Assembly: GCA_022447685.1 (NCBI GenBank)
Contig: JAKVAO010000027.1
Location: 1 to 31,009, forward strand
Direction of reading: 5' to 3'
Length of the DNA: 31,009 nucleotides
Origin: Candidatus Caenarcanales bacterium
GTDB taxonomy: Bacteria; Cyanobacteriota; Vampirovibrionia; LMEP-6097
Positions 1 to 8,567 of this stretch are shown piece after piece (position 1 is the stretch's first letter; the number at the start of each line of letters is the position of its first letter). A program made the translations under genes and the position numbers. The notes under the pieces are model-generated. The model had not been told where the DNA came from, made no database searches, and was given only the letters and a program-made list of their open reading frames with translations.

Positions 1-23
1 AAAGATTAGGACAATCTGCAATT

Positions 24-1502
24 CTAGCTTGCCAAAACATATTTGCTGCTAATTTTCAATTTACCTGAGTAGTTACACTTCTCCAAAGCTATATAAAACT
101 GCCTACGGTTCCGGTCATAGCCTCTAAGACTGTTAGCTAAAGAATTCTCCTTCATCTCAAAACTATCCTCAGAACGAAGCTTGGAAATAATTTTCGTAGC
201 CATATCAAAAACACTTGAAAGCCGATGCTGATTTAGAAACTTATGCATACTATCTTCTACAAACTGAGTCATAGCTTGAGCCTGTGCTAATGTTTCCATT
301 GACACAGAACTATGATTTCTAAAATCATTTTCTAAACAATGCAAAATACCCGCTAGTTTAAATAAAGTTTCTCTCCAATATCTATCTAAACAGCTAATTA
401 TAATATCGTTGTTCCTAAATTTATTTTTCTTTACTTGAAACTCTTCAAAGATAACTGTTTCATAATAATTGAGGGCTTCTTCATTTAAGCTCAATCTAAC
501 AATTTTTGAGCTACAAAGTCCAAAATTCCACATATCTTTAAGCTTGGGCTTTATAGGATCTAGATTAAGAAGTTTTTTATTTCTTCTAGGAAAAGCTACT
601 TGGGGCTTATGATTATCACAATCTACTAAATTACATCTGGCAAATAGCCCTGAGCCCATATCTTCATCACTGAGAATTTTTGACAAGCTTCTAGTAGTCG
701 CTGGTCCAAATATAGAAAGCAAGGCTTTATTTGGTAAGTTTAAATTTTTATTATTCCTAAAACTAACTAAATTATTCGGAAGATTACCACCGTATAAGCT
801 TATAAAAAGCTCTTTGAGCCCTGGAACTTCCTTTACTTTCTTGAACATCACCGATATTTCTTCCTCTGTAGCCATTAAGCCGTAGCTTGTACCTTCTGCT
901 AGCATTTCAAGGACTCTTTCTAAACTAGTCACCATGGGAAAACTAATCATTTGGCTAACTGGAGCTTTAGGTTCTTCCATCTCTTCTCCTTTCTCTTCAG
1001 CTTTATAGTATTTCTTCATCTCTTTTTGATAATGTTTAAGATCATCTACATATTTTTCTTTTAGAGGTTCTTCAAACTCACGAATTATGGCAAGTGCTGG
1101 CTTTGCCCCAGTACTTTTACCACAACCACTAGGTCCACTAGGTATAAGCCAAGTGTTTAAGTGTAAATCTGAAGCAGAGCCCTCAATAATCACTTTATCT
1201 CGAAGAAAAGCTCCAGCAATGGAAACCGCTGGATAAATAATAGCTGAGTCAGCTACTTCAGTGAAAACATCATCCCTCTCTAGAATAGCTTTCAGACTTG
1301 GTGCAAGTTCTGCCCGATTAAGCTCTAATTTACTCCCTGTAATAAGAGAAGTCACTTTTGTATCTATCTCATGATCAAAGAAAAGCTTTCCCTCAAGTGG
1401 ATCTATAGCTTGCTTTTCTTTTTCATCAAGATATTTTTTAGCCTCCTCATTACTCAGTTTATTAATTTGATCATCTATCCCTTTATCTTCTGGATCTATC
1501 AT
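24..1502 (-). CDS. DUF3987-like P-loop ATPase, probable replicative helicase of a mobile element
   Basis: The 492-residue protein has a clear Walker A motif, GPSGCGKST, at residues 123-131. An acidic stretch near 208-215 (LMATEEE) could act as Walker B. A charged helical insert, roughly 145-180, separates them. The layout resembles DUF3987 proteins, which sit beside primase-like genes in phages and integrative elements and are thought to serve as helicases; that role is inferred from the family. It is the last gene of a minus-strand operon, 16 nt after the DUF3854 gene, with a good AAGGAG ribosome-binding site ahead of its ATG. The stop codon lies inside the window, so it is complete. I am fairly sure of the ATPase call and less sure of the exact family. 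Confidence 0.7.
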   Translation of the reverse strand: MIDPEDKGIDDQINKLSNEEAKKYLDEKEKQAIDPLEGKLFFDHEIDTKVTSLITGSKLELNRAELAPSLKAILERDDVFTEVADSAIIYPAVSIAGAFLRDKVIIEGSASDLHLNTWLIPSGPSGCGKSTGAKPALAIIREFEEPLKEKYVDDLKHYQKEMKKYYKAEEKGEEMEEPKAPVSQMISFPMVTSLERVLEMLAEGTSYGLMATEEEISVMFKKVKEVPGLKELFISLYGGNLPNNLVSFRNNKNLNLPNKALLSIFGPATTRSLSKILSDEDMGSGLFARCNLVDCDNHKPQVAFPRRNKKLLNLDPIKPKLKDMWNFGLCSSKIVRLSLNEEALNYYETVIFEEFQVKKNKFRNNDIIISCLDRYWRETLFKLAGILHCLENDFRNHSSVSMETLAQAQAMTQFVEDSMHKFLNQHRLSSVFDMATKIISKLRSEDSFEMKENSLANSLRGYDRNRRQFYIALEKCNYSGKLKISSKYVLAS

Positions 1503-1518
1503 GTTTTATCGACTCCTT

Positions 1519-2121
1519 TTAAATCGTTATTTCTAAAGGCTTTGCGCCTATTCTATGTAAAAATATTGAAAATTCATCTAATGCCTGTCTCACACTAGGC
1601 TTAGTTTTAATATCACTATCGAACAGTAAAAATATGGTTCTATTTTTTAAATTAAAGCGAAAAAGATCTTCCTGAATGCTTTTTGATTTCCAAGCCCAAA
1701 CTCCTGGCACAGAAATTACTACCTTGTCAAAGCTTGCAAGGCACGAAGCCTTCTTCTCCCCTTCACTCACTATGATTGGGATAGAAGAGTCTTTCATTAC
1801 TTCATACCAAGTAATAAATTCTAAAAATGGATAAAAAGGTACTAGAGGAGTATTTTTCTTCTGGTAGTACTTAATATCAAAAGGTTGATTAAGATTCTTG
1901 TATCGATAAGATCTAACACTGTGCCTAACTGGATCTAGCATAGGTATTCGCCAACCCCAAAACCTATCTTCTTCATATCCATCTAGAGCAATTCGTTTTA
2001 AAGAAAGCTTAGAAGAGAATAACTCTCTTAAAATATACGTAGATCTTACTCTCTTAGATACAAGAGCTGCTACTTCGCATTCACTTAAGCTTAAGATCTC
2101 ATAGGGTTTTAAAATTACCAT
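1519..2121 (-). CDS. DUF3854/TOPRIM-like primase-associated protein
   Basis: The 200-residue protein carries two TOPRIM-like signatures: the acidic motif SEGEKK at residues 119-124, and a hydrophobic strand ending in DSD at 168-170. This pattern is seen in DUF3854 domains and TOPRIM primases of mobile elements, where the acidic residues bind metal for primer synthesis or strand cleavage. It is short compared with full primases, so it may be only the catalytic half of a two-protein primase-helicase with the DUF3987 ATPase next door. Its ATG overlaps the stop of the upstream recombinase by seven bases (ATGGTAA), which points to translational coupling. Function in element replication is inferred. 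Confidence 0.65.
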   Translation of the reverse strand: MVILKPYEILSLSECEVAALVSKRVRSTYILRELFSSKLSLKRIALDGYEEDRFWGWRIPMLDPVRHSVRSYRYKNLNQPFDIKYYQKKNTPLVPFYPFLEFITWYEVMKDSSIPIIVSEGEKKASCLASFDKVVISVPGVWAWKSKSIQEDLFRFNLKNRTIFLLFDSDIKTKPSVRQALDEFSIFLHRIGAKPLEITI

Positions 2122-3062
2122 CCAGCCATCCTTTCAGAGATTTCTTGACCCGAGCTTCTGAGATATATCTCTGTTACTGCTACAGAGCTGTGCCCTAGAA
2201 CACGTTTCAATTCATCTAAAGATACTTTTTTCTCATAGTGCAAATAAGAAGCGAAGCCTGCCCTGAACTGATGACAGCCACTAGGTAAGTTCACTTCCTG
2301 GGTGATTTTTTTCATACGCTTTTGTGCGTAATCTGCTTTGAAGGTATTTCCATTTTCTGTAATGAGAAGTTTTTTGGATTCGACTTTTGGTCTAATTTGA
2401 TTAATATACTTGGTTAAGAGCTCCAGCAAACCGTCTCTAATACCTAAATAGCGAGACTTACCGCCTTTCGAATGCTTTATAAATATAGTTCGGTTTTTTA
2501 AATTTAGATCCTGGATTTCTAGATTTGCAAGCTCGCTGATTCTAACCCCTGTAAGGAATAAAAACATTACTAGTAATAAATCAAATTCTTTATAGTAAGG
2601 AGTTCTATTGGATTTTTTTATTGATTCAAGCATTGCTTGATATTCATAGAATTTAATTACATTTCTTACAGGCTCTTTGACTCTTTTAAACCTAATGTCT
2701 CGAATCTTTTTCAGAGTAGGCTTTGTTATAAGTTTTTGATCTAACAAAAACATCGCAAAGTGAACAGCCGCAAATTTAATATCTTTCTTAAGCGAGTATT
2801 GATCAGGTTTTAATACTTCTATGGCTTTTCTTGTTGCAGATGCTAAATTTTTGCAATCTGGTTTTAAATTTTTATAGATATGGTTGACTAAAGCATTGCA
2901 ATTCAGCCTAATATAATTTTGACTTGGTGCTTTCTCCCAGATAGTAAAGCCGTTTACACAAGCTTCCAAATACTTTAACAAAAGTTGCTTAAACTCTCCT
3001 GGAGCTTTATTTAAGAGGTTTTGGATACGACGATTTCCTATAGCTGGTAATTTTGCCAACAT
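2115..3062 (-). CDS. Tyrosine recombinase/integrase (Int1)
   Basis: The 315-residue protein has the full catalytic set of the phage integrase family: R174 in TGVRISELAN, K199 in the beta-hairpin, HQFR at 264-267, H291 in LGHSS, and nucleophile Y300. The N-terminal third is a SAM-like core-binding region. It should integrate and excise the element that also carries the primase and ATPase encoded directly downstream in the same operon. It is recognisably homologous along its length to the third integrase at 26337-27269 (shared N-terminal IRLN..LVNHI and QYSLKK-type segments), but not to the one at 6227. It starts with ATG 41 nt after a small ribbon-helix-helix gene. Confidence 0.93.
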   Translation of the reverse strand: MLAKLPAIGNRRIQNLLNKAPGEFKQLLLKYLEACVNGFTIWEKAPSQNYIRLNCNALVNHIYKNLKPDCKNLASATRKAIEVLKPDQYSLKKDIKFAAVHFAMFLLDQKLITKPTLKKIRDIRFKRVKEPVRNVIKFYEYQAMLESIKKSNRTPYYKEFDLLLVMFLFLTGVRISELANLEIQDLNLKNRTIFIKHSKGGKSRYLGIRDGLLELLTKYINQIRPKVESKKLLITENGNTFKADYAQKRMKKITQEVNLPSGCHQFRAGFASYLHYEKKVSLDELKRVLGHSSVAVTEIYLRSSGQEISERMAGW

Positions 3063-3102
3063 GAATTTACCTTTATTTGTTTCTAATAACTAACTGTTCT
3101 TT

Positions 3103-3273
3103 CTAATGCTGTGAAGAAGCTAAGTTTAACTCCCTAGCTGTTTTAAGAATCATGTAACGTAATGAGGCACTATCACCTATGCCTAGATAACTCGCAATAG
3201 ATTTTAATTGCCCTACCGTTTCTTTAGTCAGAGAGAAGGTTTTGTTTAAGTAAGAATTATTCATATCCAACAT
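3103..3273 (-). CDS. Small ribbon-helix-helix (CopG-like) DNA-binding protein
   Basis: An open reading frame of 56 residues, read from ATG at 3273 (a second in-frame ATG is at 3264). The sequence has a short basic/hydrophobic strand (NKTFSLTKE) followed by two helices separated by GIGDSASLR, the pattern of ribbon-helix-helix proteins, which bind operators as dimers through the strand. It lies 40 nt upstream of the integrase and probably heads the integrase-primase-ATPase operon, where such proteins often act as excisionase or copy-control repressors. The fold is inferred by eye and needs a profile search. The reading frame is fully open and in a sensible place, so I think it is a real gene. 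Confidence 0.65.
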   Translation of the reverse strand: MLDMNNSYLNKTFSLTKETVGQLKSIASYLGIGDSASLRYMILKTARELNLASSQH

Positions 3274-3314
3274 GATCCCATTTAAAGAACAAAATTCAGG
3301 GGAGGGGCCGGTTT

Positions 3315-4805
3315 TTATTTATAGGTATTTTGTTTGAATTCTCTGAAATCTTCCATGTTTTCCCATGACTCATATATTGCGTGTCCTATCTCGGGCTCAT
3401 CTTTTAAATTCAAGGATTCCCACTCAAAGTCAGGCATTAGCGGTAAAGATTGGTCGCCATGTTCCCAGTTTCTGAATTCATAGTTAGAATCGATGCAGAA
3501 TAATCTGTTTAAATAAAATAAAAAAATCAAAAGATCATATATCTTTATTTGCTTTATAAAATCCAGTAGTGAGGGTTTTAGAATTTCCAGTATAGACCTG
3601 AAATGAAAAAAGAAAGAAGAAATCGGAAAGTTTTGTTCGTGTTTATGATTTTCTTTAATATACAGATAGAGCTGGTCTGAATTTACCTGAATTTTAGTTA
3701 GATATCCCATATGATGCCTGAACTTAAGTATATTTGTTCCAATCATCTCATAAATTACATCAAAGTTATTTTGTTGAGTTTCTTTATGGGAGAAGATTGT
3801 AAGTAAATATTCTTTTTCAGCTTGAGGATTAAAATCTAGTTTACTCAAGAACTTACATCTTTTATCACGGATTTTTTTAATCACCTGTTTCTTTATGTGC
3901 TTGTATATAACTTCAGGCCTGGCTTGCTCTGAGTGCGTTACAAGTTTTAAAAAAGTCTTGGACTCATCTTTAAAGTATTTATAAGCTCTTTTGTTTTTAA
4001 ATAAATTACCAGTCTGATCTTTTGCATAGTCACCTGAGTTTAAGCAAAATCTATTAAAATCAAAAAGCATATCACCTATGATCTTTTTGTTTTCATGATT
4101 ATAGTTAGATCTGACCCTAAGACTCGCAAGATCAAACAAAATTAAAATTGTAGGCAATAAATCAAATAGTATTTCTTGGAAATTGTCTAACTGAGAACAT
4201 TCCGCCCAAAATTTATCTAAAATCGAGAATAGCTTGAAAAAATTAGTGTTTTTTTCTTTATAAAAGGAAATATAGAAATTGATTTTTGCTATTTTTTCAT
4301 CACTTCCCCAACTAATCCAGCCCTTTTCTTGTCCATCTGACGTTCTGCTTGACCAACCAGTACCTAAATGTTTTAAATCATACTGATACATTTCTTCTGA
4401 GATTATTTGTGGGTCAAAAGCTTCTAAAAATTGGTAAGGGTTAATTATTAGTGATACTAACTTTTGCTTCTTAACAAAAATAAAGATATCAAAGCCTTCA
4501 TAGTTCAGCTTTTCACAAAATCTTGCATCAGGATTTTTTCTACTGACAGCTTCATTAATACCAAATGGATCTTCACCTCTAGTAGATATTAAGCTTAATG
4601 GACCAGAATGAGCATAAGGACAACGAGTAGAATGAAAGATCACACCAGATGAGTATTGATTCACTGTTTTGGGGTTTAATAATTTATCTAACCTTGTCTC
4701 TGTGTTTGAAAACAGAACCTCATTCCAATTTACATTAAATTTAAAATCACCGAGCTTAAAAAACTTAGACACTAACTCATGCTTAGTTAACACTTGATTA
4801 GTCAT
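3315..4805 (-). CDS. Hypothetical protein, 496 residues, no family recognised
   Basis: I do not recognise this protein. It is aromatic- and lysine-rich with predominantly helical C-terminal segments (roughly residues 200-440) and no clear membrane helix, nucleotide-binding or nuclease motif. Near residue 62 it has a CPYAH segment, and near 155 a GWISWGSDE segment. The composition matches its neighbours. It begins with ATG at 4805, diverging from the DUF1016 nuclease across 158 bp, and ends 41 nt before the ribbon-helix-helix gene. It could therefore be the first gene of the element operon or cargo of the element. A GC-rich patch (GGGGAGGGGCCGG, about 3300-3312) follows its stop codon. Confidence 0.6.
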   Translation of the reverse strand: MTNQVLTKHELVSKFFKLGDFKFNVNWNEVLFSNTETRLDKLLNPKTVNQYSSGVIFHSTRCPYAHSGPLSLISTRGEDPFGINEAVSRKNPDARFCEKLNYEGFDIFIFVKKQKLVSLIINPYQFLEAFDPQIISEEMYQYDLKHLGTGWSSRTSDGQEKGWISWGSDEKIAKINFYISFYKEKNTNFFKLFSILDKFWAECSQLDNFQEILFDLLPTILILFDLASLRVRSNYNHENKKIIGDMLFDFNRFCLNSGDYAKDQTGNLFKNKRAYKYFKDESKTFLKLVTHSEQARPEVIYKHIKKQVIKKIRDKRCKFLSKLDFNPQAEKEYLLTIFSHKETQQNNFDVIYEMIGTNILKFRHHMGYLTKIQVNSDQLYLYIKENHKHEQNFPISSFFFHFRSILEILKPSLLDFIKQIKIYDLLIFLFYLNRLFCIDSNYEFRNWEHGDQSLPLMPDFEWESLNLKDEPEIGHAIYESWENMEDFREFKQNTYK

Positions 4806-4963
4806 TACCTATATTTTATACAAATACGATCAAATCAGCAGTTACAAAATAAAAATAAATTAACAAGTTTTCTACAACTTACAACTGACAGCAGTGGTAA
4901 TACTTAGGTTAAGCATGATGTAATAAACTTATATTAAGTAGACAAAGCACGGCAATAACTCGT
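4806..4963. other. Divergent intergenic region between the 496-residue gene and DUF1016
   Basis: These 158 bases separate two divergently transcribed genes and should hold both promoters. They are AT-rich, with an AAAATAAAAATAAATT stretch. TATATTAAG at about 4931-4939 might be part of a promoter for the nuclease. I see no inverted repeat or T-run of note. Confidence 0.3.
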
Positions 4964-5980
4964 ATGACCAATATTACAAAATCACAAGATTATAAAGCAT
5001 TAATCCAAGACATAAAATCCAAAGTTCAATCAGCGCAGATAAAAGCTGCTATTTCAGTAAATAAAGAGCTTTTAAAACTCTATTGGGAAATAGCTCAAAT
5101 TATTATCGAGAAAGAATCTAACTCAAGCTGGGGTGATAGTTTAATAAAGCAAATTAGCTCTGACCTTAAAGATGAATTTCCTAGTATGAAAGGATTTTCA
5201 ACAACAAATCTAAAATATATGCGTAGGTGGTATCTCTTCTATGAAAAAAGTCAACAGCTTGTTGACCAAATTACCAGCATACCTTGGGGGCATAATATCG
5301 CTATTTTTATAAAAGCTGAAAATACTAATGAAGCTACATTTTATGTTCAAAAAACCATAGAAAACAACTGGTCTCGCTCGGTATTAGTCCATCAAATTGA
5401 AAATAACTTATATTCAAGAGAAGCTAAGGCGATTAACAATTTTGAAGCTAAGTTACCAAGTCCACAGTCTGATCTAGCAAAGCAAACTCTTAAAGATCCT
5501 TATTGCTTTGATTTCCTGACTCTTAGAGAAAAATACGATGAGCGTGACCTTGAAAATGAGTTAATAAATCATGTTTCCAAGTTTTTATTAGAGCTTGGAG
5601 CTGGCTTTTCTTTTATCGGTAAACAATATCGCTTAGAGATTAATGGAGATGAATTTTTCACAGACTTACTGTTCTATCATGTGCGCTTGCATTCTTATGT
5701 CGTCGTGGAGCTAAAAACTGTTAAGTTTAAGCCTGAGTTTGCAGGAAAGCTGAATTTTTATGTTTCTGCGATGGATGATCTTTTGAAAACTGAACTTGAT
5801 AACCCCACTATAGGGATTTTGATATGTAAATCCAAAAATAATACAGTAGTAGAGTATGCCCTAAAAGATGTCAATAAACCTATTGGGGTTAGTGAATATA
5901 CCATTACTAAAAATCTACCTGATAAGTTTAAATCATCTTTACCAAGCATCGAAGAAATTGAAGCAGAATTAAACGATTAA
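4964..5980 (+). CDS. DUF1016 / YhcG-family PD-(D/E)XK nuclease
   Basis: The 338-residue protein matches the YhcG/DUF1016 family. The N-terminal half (about 1-150) is the family-specific helical domain with the typical KLYWEIAQIIIEK and STTNLKYMRRWY segments. The C-terminal half holds a PD-(D/E)XK core: D234 in FFTDLLFYH, then E249 and K251 in VVVELKT. Length is normal for the family. Such proteins are frequent cargo near restriction systems and mobile-element ends; the natural substrate is not firmly established. It starts at ATG and stands alone on the plus strand, between the divergent gene at 4805 and the tRNA-Met scar, so it probably belongs to the left-hand element. Confidence 0.88.
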   Translation: MTNITKSQDYKALIQDIKSKVQSAQIKAAISVNKELLKLYWEIAQIIIEKESNSSWGDSLIKQISSDLKDEFPSMKGFSTTNLKYMRRWYLFYEKSQQLVDQITSIPWGHNIAIFIKAENTNEATFYVQKTIENNWSRSVLVHQIENNLYSREAKAINNFEAKLPSPQSDLAKQTLKDPYCFDFLTLREKYDERDLENELINHVSKFLLELGAGFSFIGKQYRLEINGDEFFTDLLFYHVRLHSYVVVELKTVKFKPEFAGKLNFYVSAMDDLLKTELDNPTIGILICKSKNNTVVEYALKDVNKPIGVSEYTITKNLPDKFKSSLPSIEEIEAELND

Positions 5981-6103
5981 ATTTAACTCTTTGATAGATT
6001 TTCTTGTTTATAATTTAACTAGAAAGCGACGAACGCAACGAACGAAGTTTTCAAAGCTAATCTTTAGATTTGGCTTTCCAGTGTACTGACACTAGCGATG
6101 GCA

Positions 6104-6153
6104 GTCGACTCATAATCGATTGGTCGTTGGTTCAAGTCCAACTGGGACCACCA
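6104..6153 (+). pseudogene. 3' half of tRNA-Met(CAU); integration (att) scar
   Basis: Visible parts, in order: anticodon stem GTCGA/TCGAT (6104-6108 with 6116-6120), loop CTCATAA with CAU anticodon, variable loop TGGTC, T arm GTTGG-TTCAAGT-CCAAC (6126-6142), acceptor 3' strand TGGGACC, discriminator A and encoded CCA ending at 6153. The matching acceptor 5' strand (GGTCCCA) and a D arm are absent upstream, so this is not a working tRNA gene. A 3' tRNA half starting at the anticodon arm is what tyrosine integrases leave at an element boundary. The integrase at 6227 begins only 74 nt downstream. The elongator Met identity rests on the anticodon loop and general resemblance. Confidence 0.8.
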
Positions 6154-6226
6154 TTTTACCCAAACAATTAAATATTAAAGCTGTCGCTAGATTCTCGTAT
6201 CAAGATTCACAAGAAGGAGCTGATAC

Positions 6227-7354
6227 GTGCAATATATAGGCATTTCAGAGGTTGCTAAGGACCTAAATTTAAGCGACAGAAGCGTTCAAAGATACTGCAA
6301 AGAGGGCTTTTTACCAGCCAAGCGAATATACGCGAATGGTAAGTATATCTACCTTATCGATAGATTTGATTATTATGAATGGAAAGGCGTTCATTTCAAA
6401 GGAATTAAAGCTCCAAAGCTAAGAAAAGATCTTAGAGTTACTAGAGAGCTCACTAAGGAGGACACATTGAAACACATCGAGATTTGGCTTGATTGGTGCG
6501 CCACAGGTAAATTAAATGGTAAGCCTATAGCTCCAAGAACAATAGAACTATATAGATATTACTTCGGGCTATATTTAGAATGCTTAGGCAAGAAACCACG
6601 AAGACCGATAATTTCACTGGATAACCTTAGAAAAGCTTTGGGTGAAATATCCGTAGAAAGACACAGCACAAGGCTAAATATATACTCAGCTGTTCAGTCT
6701 TACTCTAAGTATTTAATTGAAATAGATAAATTAGAAGTAGAATTCACCGAGCAGTTGAAGAAATTAAGACCTAAAAGGCTACTTCCAGCTAAGAAAACTT
6801 ACTTAAATGAAGATGATTTCCTTGATCTACTGAATAAAGTATCTAAGCTTAAACTCAAAGAATACGATAGCTTGCTTATAAAAACCCTTCTAATCTTTCT
6901 AGTAAATACTGGCTTGAGAAATGCTGAACTATGCAAGCTAAAGCTAAATGACTTAGATTTAAACCAAGCTAAGGTTTTCGTTAAGCTAGGTAAGGGAAAT
7001 AAAAACAGGGTTGTAGGCTTGAATAAAGAAACTTGTTTATTTCTTCAAGAGTACTTGAAAGCTAGGCTTAAGCTATTCCCTGACTTAGAGTCTAAGGACA
7101 ATGTTTTTCTGAATTCAAAAGGTAATCCATTTAATATTGAGTCACTCGCTCATAAGATTAATAAAGTATCTAAAAGAGTTGGCTATGATATTTCTCCGCA
7201 CTCACTTAGAAGATCGTTTGTAACTATTAATGTTAATAAAGGCAGACAATTAGTATTCTTGCAGATAGCTTGCGGGCATGCTGATATCAATACGACAAGG
7301 GACTATTGCCAAACAAATGAAGATGAAGTGGTGAAAGCTATGAGGGATTGGTAA
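6227..7354 (+). CDS. Tyrosine recombinase with N-terminal MerR/Xis-like HTH (Int2)
   Basis: The 375-residue protein begins with a helix-turn-helix of MerR/excisionase type (residues 3-50: ISEVAKDLNLSDRSVQRYCKEG). It continues with a core-binding domain and a complete catalytic domain: R231, K256 in a GKGNK turn, HSLR at 325-328, H351 in CGH, and Y360. The GTG start is chosen because an AGGAG site lies seven bases upstream. The extra N-terminal domain could let one protein do both integrase and directionality work; that is inference. It sits 74 nt after the tRNA-Met 3' half, the usual place for an integrase at its element's end, so it is the likely owner of that attachment site. Confidence 0.93.
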   Translation: MQYIGISEVAKDLNLSDRSVQRYCKEGFLPAKRIYANGKYIYLIDRFDYYEWKGVHFKGIKAPKLRKDLRVTRELTKEDTLKHIEIWLDWCATGKLNGKPIAPRTIELYRYYFGLYLECLGKKPRRPIISLDNLRKALGEISVERHSTRLNIYSAVQSYSKYLIEIDKLEVEFTEQLKKLRPKRLLPAKKTYLNEDDFLDLLNKVSKLKLKEYDSLLIKTLLIFLVNTGLRNAELCKLKLNDLDLNQAKVFVKLGKGNKNRVVGLNKETCLFLQEYLKARLKLFPDLESKDNVFLNSKGNPFNIESLAHKINKVSKRVGYDISPHSLRRSFVTINVNKGRQLVFLQIACGHADINTTRDYCQTNEDEVVKAMRDW

Positions 7355-7411
7355 CTAAGATTTGGGTAAACTCTAAGTTACTGGTAACTCAAACATCTTA
7401 TACTTGAGTAT

Positions 7412-8347
7412 ATGAATTCTGAGAAAAAAGAATACTATAGATTGTTATTAGGTAGAAAGTATGCAGCTGCTCCAGCCTGCTTTGAGAATGGATATATTGG
7501 TGTTGATTATGGCTTTACTGTTGACCTTACGAATGATCAATCTAAATCATGGCTGGAATTTAAAGATAAATATATTGAAGCCTACATGAATATTAAAACT
7601 GATTCTAGTAAACATGGTGCTGCGCAAAACTTGGGAACAATATCAACTTTTAAACAAATGGCTATCGGTTCAATCGTGATTTGTCCTTTAGATTCAAGCA
7701 GCTTAATCATAGGTGAAGTTACTAGTGACTATTATTATGCTGAAGGTGAAAACCTACCTCACAGACGCAATATTAAATTTAAAGATGAGACAATAAGTAA
7801 AGAAGAGTTTTCTGAAGGACTTATTAAGGCTATTGAAAATAGAAGAACTTTAAGGCAGTTAAATGAATTCTCTAGTGAGTTGGATTCTTTATGTACTGGA
7901 ATTAAGCTAGGTGAAAACGACCTCAATAAAGACGAGACTATAGTATTTGCACTTGAAAGTCACCTAGAGAACTTCTTAATCGCAAACTGGGAAAAGACTG
8001 AACTTGGTAAGTTATATGATATCTATGAAGAAGATGGGGAAATAACAGGAGAGCAATTCAAGACTGATACTGGCAGAATTGATATTCTAGCTATTAGCAA
8101 AGATAAAAACTCTTTACTCGTTATAGAGCTTAAAAGAGGTAAAACTAGTGATGCTGTAGTTGGGCAAATCCAAAGATATATGGGCTATGTTAAAAGTGAG
8201 ATTGCAAATCCAAACCAAGAAGTTAAAGGCTTAATCATCGCTTTAGAAGAAGATCTGAAGATTAGAAGAGCACTTAGTGTTACTAATAATATTGACTTCT
8301 ATAGATACAAGCTTGATTTTGAGTTGGTCAAGGATTCTAGTTTATAA
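7412..8347 (+). CDS. NucS/DUF91-like PD-(D/E)XK nuclease
   Basis: The 311-residue protein has two parts. The C-terminal half has a nuclease core like NucS/DUF91 enzymes: GRID at 221-224, ELK at 239-241 and Q252 in GQIQRYMGYV. The N-terminal half (about 1-150) is probably a separate substrate-recognition domain, which I cannot assign with confidence; its small beta-rich segments (IGSIVICPL, LIIGEVTSDYYY) recall PUA/EVE-type or restriction-enzyme reader domains. It follows the integrase by 57 bp on the same strand and may have its own promoter. The likely role is restriction or repair of foreign DNA; the target is unknown. Confidence 0.8.
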   Translation: MNSEKKEYYRLLLGRKYAAAPACFENGYIGVDYGFTVDLTNDQSKSWLEFKDKYIEAYMNIKTDSSKHGAAQNLGTISTFKQMAIGSIVICPLDSSSLIIGEVTSDYYYAEGENLPHRRNIKFKDETISKEEFSEGLIKAIENRRTLRQLNEFSSELDSLCTGIKLGENDLNKDETIVFALESHLENFLIANWEKTELGKLYDIYEEDGEITGEQFKTDTGRIDILAISKDKNSLLVIELKRGKTSDAVVGQIQRYMGYVKSEIANPNQEVKGLIIALEEDLKIRRALSVTNNIDFYRYKLDFELVKDSSL

Positions 8348-8376
8348 CTGCTGATGCTGGTTTGAGGTTTATATAG

Positions 8377-8504
8377 GTGAACCCTGAACTTGCTGCTAAT
8401 TGTGAGATTAGTCGTGCACTTATTGGAGCAACACTGAACCGAATAGTAACTATGCTGTAGAAGTTCATCCAGATTTCTCTAAGGCTTTAGCTCTTATCGC
8501 ATAA
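8377..8504 (+). pseudogene. Possible frameshifted remnant of a short coding sequence
   Basis: Two adjacent frames give protein-like text. The first, 8377-8460, starts NPELAANCEIS and ends at TAG; the second, reading from about 8451 to TAA at 8502, gives YAVEVHPDFSKALALIA. Joining them with one shift near 8450 would yield a plausible tail of a helical protein. No family is recognised and no longer frame extends upstream, because a stop directly precedes the first segment. It could be chance. Confidence 0.25.
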
Positions 8505-8540
8505 GCTTATTAGAGGCTTGTGACTAATTTATTAGAGAGA

Positions 8541-8567
8541 CAACTATCCGGAAATTCCGGATAGTTG
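8541..8567. promoter_or_regulatory. Perfect 27-bp palindrome, candidate operator
   Basis: Two 13-base arms, CAACTATCCGGAA and TTCCGGATAGTTG, are exact reverse complements around a single central A. It lies in the 397-bp stretch without an intact gene, about 180 bp ahead of the HEPN-like/CD-NTase/SLATT genes. A one-base loop makes an RNA hairpin less likely than a dimeric protein-binding site, and no T-tract follows, so it is not a terminator. Which protein binds it is unknown. Confidence 0.6.

Noticed and set aside
3298..3312. G-quadruplex in the GC-rich patch
   Set aside because: Only two runs of four G are present (GGGGAGGGG) followed by CCGG; four runs are required.
6028..6048. GAACG direct repeats as iterons of an origin
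   Set aside because: Only two exact GAACG copies in about 20 bp, with no AT-rich melting region or replication initiator gene nearby.
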